DNA of 20,656 nt, taken from positions 1 to 20,656 of the IMG/VR virus record IMGVR_UViG_3300025379_000096; one strand, given 5' to 3'. Positions 6,117 to 13,264 of this stretch are shown piece after piece (within the stretch, counting starts at the first letter, position 1; each line of letters opens with the position of its first letter). This DNA comes from a virus. The translations under genes were made by a program, and so were the position numbers. The notes beneath the pieces were generated by a model, which saw only the letters and a list, made by a program, of their open reading frames with translations, had not been told where the DNA came from and searched no databases.

Positions 6117-8475
6117 AATTTTTCTCCATAGTTTTAAAAGCTTCAACCGCCTCCTCAATACCCTCAATCTTTACATTCAAATCATACCCCTCTATCAGCT
6201 TAGCCATCTTCTTAAGTTTATTAGAACACTCTTCATGACTTTTCCCTACTGCTACTAAACTTCCTATAGTCGTACTATCTCCTGTCCTTAATACATGGTA
6301 AGTTCCATCTATCTTAATAGGGTTAATTAACTTTACCCATTGACGAATCTCTGGAGGGAAATAAACAGTCTGATGGTTACCGCTATGCCAACCTGAGCTG
6401 ATAAGAACTTCCATTCCATAAGGAGTATCTGTCTTTGGGTCCACCAGTATACCATTCCCACCACTCCAAATAATCTCTCCTAAGTTCTTATAAATCTCCT
6501 GATATAAAGCATTCGGTGGAAGGCCTAGGCGCATACAGTTGGACGACCAAAATGGTTTACCATTTCTTCTTACATACACAGTTCCATTAGGTACGGTTAC
6601 ACAATATACCTTTCCGATATAGTCAACCTCCTTAATGTAGTTGTCTTTTCTTTTTCCTGTAGCCTCAAACCACATTCTATCTTTAACAGCCAACTCAGAA
6701 ACAACATATATATTATGGTTTCTTGTATACTCCTTACCACCTCTAACACTCATCTTTGTTCCGGCTTTTTGCTGAATAGTTATATTGGCAACTCTTCCTG
6801 CCTTTAAAACTAACTCCTGCAAATCATCTGCCATCTTTTTAGATGTAGTAAAATACAATCTTTGATTCTTATGTATAGAACCGTCTCCTAAATTATAAGC
6901 ATCTAAGAATGAATTGATTATCCTTGGACATGCATTCTTAATAAAATCAGGTACAAACTTTTCATTAGATATGCCAAACTCATCAAGGTAACTAACAAGT
7001 TGTTTTGATGATATCCTATAACCACTCTTCTCATCTCTGTATTTAAAAGGTAGTCTATCTAAAACTTCTTTAACCTTCTCCTTGTGTTTGTATTGTGTTA
7101 TATTAACATTCCAAGTATCTGTAGAACCTTCTGATAAATACCACCCCAAGAATGCGGCAAAGTCATCAGCCTTAATCTTTACAGATACATCATGCTTAAC
7201 CTTTGTCATTATCTTTTTACCTTCCTTGCCTATAAAGTCCCACTCATTGTGGTACTCTGGTAATTCAAAGTAGTCGAAATCTTCACCATTCCACTCTCCG
7301 GTTCTTGGTATATAACCCTTATCTTTTAATTTACCTGCTTCTTCTTTGTAAACATTATCTCCATTTCTATCTGTCCTTAATACTAAATGGTTAGGAGTAA
7401 CCCTGCACTCAATAGACTTCTTAGGAGAAGTAATATCTATCATCTTACCCTCATACGGAGTTATAATATAGTCCGTAGGTTGCTGATACTCTATTTGGTT
7501 TGTATCTGTATTTAAAGTCGCCACGCTATCGCCCACAACAATATCAGCAATAGGCTTCCATCCATTATCAGTAAGAATATCAGTATCTTCAGAAAAGCAC
7601 GGGTCAATAAAATAATTCTTCCCTTCTTTTGTAGTTCTTACTTCTGTAGAGAAGAATCCTGAGTTGTCATACTTTTTTAATAGCTTAACAAACTTTTCGT
7701 TAACTTTTTTGTTACCTACAGATAGCTCATCCGTCTTCATTAATCTTCCTGCATAACTAACATCTTTAATCTCACAGCCTGTAAATACCATTGAAGGTAA
7801 CTCTCCATTAACACTATAAGCATCTATACCCTCTTCTACAATAGCTTCAATATTATCTACCACCACAAACTCTACAATGTATTTTAAAGGCCCTAAAGTA
7901 TTCTCTATGTTGTCTAAAAGAGGTTCTGATAGTTTATAATTAATATGATGAAAGGTTTCAAACACCTTTCTATACTTGGATATTTTAATAAACTTGTCTT
8001 CATTCTTTTTAAGGTGTTCTCTGAGTGCCGCCATACCTACTATGTTAATAGTCCTGGCGACATCCATACCTAACCCCTTCATTTCCACAGCCGTCTCATA
8101 TCTATTAAGTTCAAGACACTCCGCTTTGCCACTTCCGAAGCATGGTATACCTGAGCGTTCAAGCAACTCAAGTAAGTCTCCGTCATATATATCGGGAGTA
8201 AAAAAACAATCAATTTCATCAAGGACTGAAAACATATTCTCAATCCTTTCAATATTTTTTCCATCAAACGTTTTTAATCTTTTTCCATTCTTCCACTCTG
8301 TACCAACTACAGCCTCTGCCATTCCTGGATAAGCATTCTTCCACTCTGTATAATAGTAAACCTTCTTAAAGTGTTCTGTTAACTTTAAAGCAAAGTCAAA
8401 AAATAAACCATTGTCACAAACGAGTAAAGTTTTATCCTTGGATGAACCTATGTCGCCAACTTTTAATCTGTCCAT
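6103..8475 (-). CDS. ATP-grasp ligase-like enzyme interrupted by an intein (790 aa precursor)
   Basis: The precursor has 790 residues; removal of residues 293-646 leaves a 436-residue ATP-grasp protein. The host part resembles glycinamide ribonucleotide synthetase/biotin carboxylase-type ATP-grasp folds: an N-terminal pre-grasp domain (residues ~15-110), GSGKAECLELNRYETAVEMKGLG at ~114-136 opening the nucleotide-binding lobe, a lysine strand KFIKISKYRK at 161-170, and the late motif TTKEGKNYFIDPCMRLGLPP when spliced. DPCMR lines up with the metal-binding ExNxR motif. Such enzymes join a carboxylate to an amine or thiol through an acyl-phosphate; the substrate here is unknown. A purine-biosynthesis role is unlikely given its place between cargo genes and three lysine-rich mini-proteins; modification of a virion, host-envelope or small-molecule target is possible. 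It has its own candidate promoter element upstream. Confidence 0.8.
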   Translation of the reverse strand: MDRLKVGDIGSSKDKTLLVCDNGLFFDFALKLTEHFKKVYYYTEWKNAYPGMAEAVVGTEWKNGKRLKTFDGKNIERIENMFSVLDEIDCFFTPDIYDGDLLELLERSGIPCFGSGKAECLELNRYETAVEMKGLGMDVARTINIVGMAALREHLKKNEDKFIKISKYRKVFETFHHINYKLSEPLLDNIENTLGPLKYIVEFVVVDNIEAIVEEGIDAYSVNGELPSMVFTGCEIKDVSYAGRLMKTDELSVGNKKVNEKFVKLLKKYDNSGFFSTEVRTTKEGKNYFIDPCFSEDTDILTDNGWKPIADIVVGDSVATLNTDTNQIEYQQPTDYIITPYEGKMIDITSPKKSIECRVTPNHLVLRTDRNGDNVYKEEAGKLKDKGYIPRTGEWNGEDFDYFELPEYHNEWDFIGKEGKKIMTKVKHDVSVKIKADDFAAFLGWYLSEGSTDTWNVNITQYKHKEKVKEVLDRLPFKYRDEKSGYRISSKQLVSYLDEFGISNEKFVPDFIKNACPRIINSFLDAYNLGDGSIHKNQRLYFTTSKKMADDLQELVLKAGRVANITIQQKAGTKMSVRGGKEYTRNHNIYVVSELAVKDRMWFEATGKRKDNYIKEVDYIGKVYCVTVPNGTVYVRRNGKPFWSSNCMRLGLPPNALYQEIYKNLGEIIWSGGNGILVDPKTDTPYGMEVLISSGWHSGNHQTVYFPPEIRQWVKLINPIKIDGTYHVLRTGDSTTIGSLVAVGKSHEECSNKLKKMAKLIEGYDLNVKIEGIEEAVEAFKTMEKNSKNK
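6538..7599 (-). mobile_element. Intein with LAGLIDADG (DOD) homing endonuclease, 354 aa
   Basis: Residues 293-646 of the precursor. Block A starts at Cys293 (CFSEDTDILTDNGWKPI). Block B is ECRVTPNHLVLRT with the TxxH pattern Thr360-His363. Endonuclease blocks C and E are FLGWYLSEGS (442-451) and FLDAYNLGDGS (523-533), both keeping an acidic residue (Glu449, Asp531) at the catalytic position. Block F is GKVYCVTVP, and block G ends FWSSN|C, with Asn646 last and Cys647 as the +1 nucleophile. The usual penultimate His is Ser, as in a known minority of active inteins. All splicing residues otherwise look intact, so it is probably both splicing-competent and mobile. The reading frame is continuous with both exteins. 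Confidence 0.92.
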
Positions 8476-8495
8476 AATTCCGTTTTACTATCATT

Positions 8496-8503
8496 CAAAT
8501 TTA
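8496..8503 (-). promoter_or_regulatory. Possible -7 promoter element (TAAATTTG)
   Basis: TAAATTTG fits TAnnTTTG and lies 20 bases before the ATP-grasp ATG, in the 39-base gap after the 771-residue gene region. No good TTG at about -33. Weaker evidence than the site at 19826-19855. Confidence 0.35.
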
Positions 8504-8551
8504 CAACAATATAGTTATTTGCCACGCTTAATCTTAAACACGTTTTTAATC

Positions 8552-10867
8552 TTACTCACAAGACTTTCTTCTGAGGTATTCTTCTCTTGTTTCTCCAATT
8601 TCTCTCCTGTGTTCTCTTTCATACTCTGACTTGAATTCTTCTGGAGACTTGTATCTTGACTTTCTAAACTCATCGAACTTTGCTGATTCTTCTGGGGTTG
8701 CGTCTTTTGCGAACTCAAAGCTGCTGATAGGTTCTGATAATACATCTTTTGAAATTTCGGTGGCAGTTCCGCCAACTCCTTCTCCACTTCTTGAGGTGTC
8801 ATAATCTTGTTTTGTTTTATTTAATGCATCTATTCTATCTTGTGGCTCAGCTTCCTGATGAATTTTTATTTCTTCTTCAGTAGGCTTTGTTTTTGTTTCA
8901 GATACCCCCTTTAAATCAGCTTCAGGTATTTCTTGTATTGTTTTATAGTCTGTGCCTAATTCTTTGTTTACAGAATTAATTGCATGAGTCACGTTATCAA
9001 ATCCTAAATCTTGTGATTTTAAATTTTCAGCTTTACCTTCTTCTGTTTGCGTATAAGCAGGTTTTTCTAACTCTGATTTGTTTAAAGTTATTTCGCTTTC
9101 TACACCTGCTTCATTTTGTTTTGTAACTACAACTGTACCGTCTCCGTTGTCTTTTTTAACTGTCCATTCTTCTCCTTTGTGCATTACAGTCTCTTCTTTA
9201 TTCAAAATATCTATACCGGATTGAATATGATATTCTGTTTGAGGCACAGGTTCTCCAGTAGCACCAGTAACATCATCTACCTCTAGTTTAGTAGGGTCAG
9301 TAGACAATGTCATTTCTTTTATTCGCTTATCAATATTTGCAATTTCTTCATCTATCTTAGGATGGAATGAAGGGTCTGCCATTCTTTTTTGTTCTTCTAA
9401 ATTCATCTTCTTCCTTATGTTTCCAGAGAAGGAAGCTTTGTTTTCATCAGGTATAAAACTAGGAACTTTGTCTTGAGCTTGTTTAAATGAGTCTAACTCA
9501 CCAATCATTTTTTCAGTAGCTCCTTTAGGTATTAAACCATTTGTCTCTTGAGCCATTGAATAAGAAACTAATTTAGGCCTTTCAATAGTAGACAAATATT
9601 CTAATGCACCAGCTCTTGTATACTTAGATACATTTAATAAACCATGCGCAACACCAAAAGCAGCCGCAGTAGTAGCACCTTCGCCTCCTTTTTCTATACC
9701 ATTAGTTATCATTTCAGATAGGCTAACATTATATCCTTTTTCTTTTGCTGATATATCTGTAGCTAATGAACCACCTACGCTTAATCCTCCAAACTTAAGA
9801 ACGTCATATCCTGTATGTTTAATATCTTGTTTTAATAAGTTAACAAAGCCTTTACCTGAAGCACCTTTCCCGGCAGGTATAAAAGACAAAGCAGCAGTTT
9901 TTAACACTTCAACTCCTCCTGCTATTTGTCCTTGAGACACAGCTTTGTTCATAGCATCAATCTTATCTTCCTGTGTTACTTCTCTGCCAGAAGCTTTAAT
10001 CTCATTGATAGATTGACTGTATCTTTTTATTGCTTCTCCATGTACAGCTCCTGTGTATGCTGATGGAGATAATGCTAAAAAAGAAGCTGTAACTCCTCCA
10101 ACAAAAGCACCAACAGGTCCAGCTACGGCTCCTCCAGCCGATGCGCCACCAATTCCTGCACCAAATCCTAATGCTAATTGTTCAGCAGAACCACCAACAA
10201 ATTCAGACGCTTTAGCAACGCTTCCTGTTATTACGCTTTCAGGTATTGTATTTTCTTCTATAGCTTTATCAGCAAGTTTTATTTTGTTTTCAATATCTGC
10301 ACCAACAAATTCGTACGCTTCTTTTTCTTTTGTAAAAGATTGTTTAATACCCTCCCATAAAGCTTCAAATCCATTAAGTGATTTAACGTAGTAAGGGTTA
10401 TTAAGTTTATCAAAAGACAATGCTAGTTTATCAGAGTTTACCCCTTCCTGTATTTTGCTTTCAGCATTCTTCCAGCTTAAATCTCCTTCTACATAACTTA
10501 TATTATTATTATCTAAAGATTGTTTTACAGAGTTTTTTAAAGCTGTTTGTTTTGTTTCTTTTATTTTTTGTTCTTTAGCTTCTTTTCTTTTAGGAGCTTC
10601 TTGAACTTGCTGACTGAGTTCTTCTCTTCTTGCTATTTTAGGGCCTGCTGTACTTTCTGCAACATTTCTTGTAGATACTTTACCAAACAATTCTTCTGTC
10701 ATAGAAGAAGTCATAGCATCTTTTTTAGGCTTAGTATCGCCTTCGTAAGATTTTAATTTAGACTTACCATCTGACTTGTCTTCAATAAGTGTATCTCCTT
10801 TTGGAGGAGTCCATTTATCTTCAACAGGGGTATCTCCTTTTGGAGGTGTCCAATTATTATCAGGCAT
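8552..10867 (-). CDS. Putative ejection/cargo protein with glycine-zipper segment (771 aa)
   Basis: Not a named family to me. Two 13-residue tandem units WTPPKGDTxxEDK lie at residues 6-18 and 19-31, a possible short docking motif. A charged helical region (Lys/Glu/Gln-rich) covers ~50-115. Residues ~222-264 form a Gly/Ala-rich hydrophobic stretch (GFGAGIGGASAGGAVAG, then VGAFVGGVTASF) of the glycine-zipper type seen in membrane-penetrating phage ejection proteins. The C-terminal third is acidic and disordered-looking and ends in a charged helix (residues ~730-768). It starts three bases after the 582-residue gene and is probably cotranslated with it. The inferred role is an internal virion protein that helps DNA cross the host envelope. 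The frame just past its stop is odd (see findings). Confidence 0.6.
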   Translation of the reverse strand: MPDNNWTPPKGDTPVEDKWTPPKGDTLIEDKSDGKSKLKSYEGDTKPKKDAMTSSMTEELFGKVSTRNVAESTAGPKIARREELSQQVQEAPKRKEAKEQKIKETKQTALKNSVKQSLDNNNISYVEGDLSWKNAESKIQEGVNSDKLALSFDKLNNPYYVKSLNGFEALWEGIKQSFTKEKEAYEFVGADIENKIKLADKAIEENTIPESVITGSVAKASEFVGGSAEQLALGFGAGIGGASAGGAVAGPVGAFVGGVTASFLALSPSAYTGAVHGEAIKRYSQSINEIKASGREVTQEDKIDAMNKAVSQGQIAGGVEVLKTAALSFIPAGKGASGKGFVNLLKQDIKHTGYDVLKFGGLSVGGSLATDISAKEKGYNVSLSEMITNGIEKGGEGATTAAAFGVAHGLLNVSKYTRAGALEYLSTIERPKLVSYSMAQETNGLIPKGATEKMIGELDSFKQAQDKVPSFIPDENKASFSGNIRKKMNLEEQKRMADPSFHPKIDEEIANIDKRIKEMTLSTDPTKLEVDDVTGATGEPVPQTEYHIQSGIDILNKEETVMHKGEEWTVKKDNGDGTVVVTKQNEAGVESEITLNKSELEKPAYTQTEEGKAENLKSQDLGFDNVTHAINSVNKELGTDYKTIQEIPEADLKGVSETKTKPTEEEIKIHQEAEPQDRIDALNKTKQDYDTSRSGEGVGGTATEISKDVLSEPISSFEFAKDATPEESAKFDEFRKSRYKSPEEFKSEYEREHRREIGETREEYLRRKSCE

Positions 10868-10870
10868 AAA

Positions 10871-12619
10871 TTATTTCTTTGTATATGTTTTTCCATCTGG
10901 CCCAACATAAGTCTGTCCTGATGGTAATTCTTGATACTGACTATTAAAGTCTTTTATATTCATTTTAGAGCCATCTAACTTTACTTTTTTTTCAGCAGGT
11001 TTTTTAGGAGTTTTTTCTACGCCTTCATTTTGCTGATATACAGAACCCATATTCATTATAGCTTTAGCTTGTGAGGCTAAGTATTGATTTTGTGCTTTAG
11101 AACCAAAATCTTTACTATGAGTATTAGCAAAGTTGTCAAGTCCTGTTATGTCACCTTTGTAAACTTCAGACTGAGCTTTTTTAGTATCATCACCAGGAAC
11201 ATAAGAAGTAATAATTCCAGCTTTTAAATCATCAACAGAAACCCCTGTTTTTTGAGATAATTCTTCAACAGACATATTCTTAATCTTTTCTACATCTTCT
11301 GGTTTATTAGGGTCTAATCCAGCTTTAACAGCTAATGCTTGCGCTCCTTTATTAAACTCTGTGCCTTTTTCTCCTGCTTTAAATACTCCTCCATTCAAGC
11401 CACCTGGTAATAACCTTATCATATTGGCTGCATTTTTAGCGTCTTTACCTAATTGATTCCATATTGCTCCACCTATATTTAATATGTTTTCTCCAACATT
11501 AGGATGTTCTTGATGGAACTTGTAACTCCATTTTGTCCATTCTTTTTTATTTGAAAAACCTCTTTCAGTAGCAGCTTCTGCCTTACGTTGTCCAAGAGCA
11601 GTCTTACCTTCAGGAGTAAATTCAACATTGGATTTTTTAGCATTTGAAGGGAACCCATCAACAAGTTGTTTCAATGTTAACCAACTTTTTAAATCAGCAG
11701 TTGTTTCTCCTTCAGGCTTATTAATTAATGGCTTTCTTGTTTGATTTAATCCATCAGGACTATGAACACTAAAAATATCATTTCCTTTTGAATCTTGAAA
11801 TTTTGCCCATTGAGAATCAGGTATTGAATTATATTTTTCCCAATACCTATTTACGTCTCCAGAATTATATACTGAAGACATTATTTGAGAAGAAACCTTT
11901 TCTTTATTTTTACCTAAATTATCTACGTATGAATTAGTAGCTGAAACTATTTTGAATGGGTCGTATACATCATACAAGTCTCCAACTAGAGTTCCTAATG
12001 CCCCTTGCTTAACATTCGCTCTTACGTCTTTAATTACTGCCCCAGAAGTATTTTTAATAGAATCTTCAAACCCTTTATAAAATTTAGAAGTATCTACTCC
12101 TTTATATATAAGTTTATCCTTATCCCAAAGATTTTTTTCTATTATTTCATCTGTTGGCATAGTACTTAAATCTTTTATAGTTTGAAGAGTATTGTCTTCA
12201 AATTTATTTTGATTAGCTACATAAGATTTTCCAATACTATTTATGTCGTTTTGCAATTCCTTTCCTGTTCTAGAAAGAGACATTCCCTTTTCTCTTAAGT
12301 AATCAGCTTGCTCTTTTCTTTTATAATATTCTTCTGGATTGTTATTTTGCATGTTTGGGTTAGCAATCAAAGACAATTCTATATTCTTAGCTTTATTATG
12401 ATATTCAATAATCTTAGGTATATCAGCATCTCTAGCTTTGTCTGTTCTTCTATTATATAAAGCTTCGTTTGTGTAATATTCTTTTTGCAAAGCTTGTTTC
12501 TGCGCTTTTGTTTCTGCCGCAGCTTGTTTTGCAAAGTCGTCAATATGCTTATAGAACCCACTAAAATCTATGGGGCCATATGCTTTTTGTAATAGTCCTT
12601 CTGATACTCCTAATGGCAT
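10871..12619 (-). CDS. Putative internal virion (cargo) protein (582 aa)
   Basis: The N-terminus MPLGVSEGLLQKAYGPIDFS is followed by a long charged, Ala/Gln/Lys-rich helix (residues ~25-60), then a mainly helical, Lys/Asn-rich body. No transmembrane segment is obvious; residues ~385-405 (GENILNIGGAIWNQLGK) are only mildly hydrophobic. It ends LPSGQTYVGPDGKTYTKK, a compact 'LPSG...PDG' tail that I associate with Bacteroidota phage virion proteins. It lies between two other cargo-type genes downstream of the tail block, which is where crAss-like phages encode proteins packed in the capsid and tail barrel. Function is inferred from context and size; no enzyme motif was seen. Confidence 0.55.
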   Translation of the reverse strand: MPLGVSEGLLQKAYGPIDFSGFYKHIDDFAKQAAAETKAQKQALQKEYYTNEALYNRRTDKARDADIPKIIEYHNKAKNIELSLIANPNMQNNNPEEYYKRKEQADYLREKGMSLSRTGKELQNDINSIGKSYVANQNKFEDNTLQTIKDLSTMPTDEIIEKNLWDKDKLIYKGVDTSKFYKGFEDSIKNTSGAVIKDVRANVKQGALGTLVGDLYDVYDPFKIVSATNSYVDNLGKNKEKVSSQIMSSVYNSGDVNRYWEKYNSIPDSQWAKFQDSKGNDIFSVHSPDGLNQTRKPLINKPEGETTADLKSWLTLKQLVDGFPSNAKKSNVEFTPEGKTALGQRKAEAATERGFSNKKEWTKWSYKFHQEHPNVGENILNIGGAIWNQLGKDAKNAANMIRLLPGGLNGGVFKAGEKGTEFNKGAQALAVKAGLDPNKPEDVEKIKNMSVEELSQKTGVSVDDLKAGIITSYVPGDDTKKAQSEVYKGDITGLDNFANTHSKDFGSKAQNQYLASQAKAIMNMGSVYQQNEGVEKTPKKPAEKKVKLDGSKMNIKDFNSQYQELPSGQTYVGPDGKTYTKK

Positions 12620-12632
12620 ATTAATATTTTAA

Positions 12633-12716
12633 TTATCCTGCTATAGCTTTTCCAAATATTCCACCGGCTGATGCGCCTAAACCTTTTGTATTATCTGATT
12701 CATCTCCACCATCTCC
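12633..12716 (-). other. In-frame coding-like extension past the TAA of the 181-residue gene
   Basis: Directly after TAA 12719-12717 the same frame stays open for 27 codons (GDGGDESDNTKGLG, then ASAGGIFGKAIAG) to a second TAA at 12635-12633. Codons are mostly G- or A-initial, as in the neighbouring genes, and the Gly/Ala-rich end mirrors the GAIGGAAANAA just before the stop. The second stop lies 13 bases before the next ATG, the compact spacing usual here. No start codon serves this frame alone. It is best read as the former or alternative C-terminus of the 181-residue protein. Confidence 0.65.
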
Positions 12717-13262
12717 TTATCCCATTTTAGCTGCATTTGCCGCTGCCCCACCTATCGCCCCAAGTCCTTGAGAAATGGTAGACTTTGCAGATTGTAATTC
12801 AGCAAGTGATTTTTGATACGCAAGTACTTGTTTGTCTTGCCTACTCTTAAATGACTTACCATATTCTACAGTCATTTTATCTCTAGCACCTGAAAGTCTA
12901 TTTTTAGCTCCAATACCAAACTGAGCTTTTTGAGTTGCTAGGTTTTGTTTACCTGCTATTGCCTGTCCTACAATTGCACCTACAGATTGCAATGCACCTT
13001 TACGACTTTTAGCTGCATTTAAACCTTGTGTTTGAGATTGACCTATAGCCATCTTAGCTTCTTGTTCTCCTGGCATAGGAGCGTTTACATCAGCTTGCGC
13101 TTGTTGTAAATTAGCTTTAGCATATGGAGAATCAGTATAAGTTTCAATATCCCCAAATGTTTTCTCTGAGGCTTTTTTCTTACCTATTAAACTAAAAAGG
13201 CCTATGCCTGTTTGTAATAATCCCAATCCTGCTTGCGCGCCTGCTAATGGTGATAATCCCAT
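12717..13262 (-). CDS. Small internal virion/ejection-like protein, possibly prematurely stopped (181 aa)
   Basis: The N-terminus is a Gly/Leu-rich hydrophobic helix (GAQAGLGLLQTGIGLFSLIG, residues 8-27) followed by KKK, a plan shared with small podovirus ejection proteins such as T7 gp14. The rest is Ala/Gln/Lys-rich helix (residues ~50-165), closing with an Ala/Gly-rich tail. It follows the tail gene by two bases and leads the cargo block, which supports a role in forming an envelope channel during DNA entry. The frame continues beyond its TAA for 27 more codons, which would give about 209 residues; truncation by a recent nonsense change or leaky termination are both possible. Similarity to named families is by architecture only. 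Confidence 0.6.
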   Translation of the reverse strand: MGLSPLAGAQAGLGLLQTGIGLFSLIGKKKASEKTFGDIETYTDSPYAKANLQQAQADVNAPMPGEQEAKMAIGQSQTQGLNAAKSRKGALQSVGAIVGQAIAGKQNLATQKAQFGIGAKNRLSGARDKMTVEYGKSFKSRQDKQVLAYQKSLAELQSAKSTISQGLGAIGGAAANAAKMG

Positions 13263-13264
13263 AA

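Noticed and set aside
3418-6258. Plus-strand open frames of 63-109 codons (for example 3418-3609, 3981-4310, 5953-6258)
   Set aside because: They lie antisense within well-supported minus-strand genes, have improbable compositions (Phe/Leu/Ser runs mirroring Lys/Glu-rich genes) and lack promoters.
8515-8802. 95-codon minus-strand frame as a separate overlapping gene
   Set aside because: Most of it is out of frame with the clearly coding 771-residue gene and Ser/Gln-rich without structure; only its last ~15 codons are of interest and are reported as a possible frameshifted tail.
10053-10756. Plus-strand frames with Pro/Ala-rich or Phe-rich products
   Set aside because: They are mirror images of the Gly/Ala-rich zipper and Lys/Glu-rich helices of the 771-residue protein.
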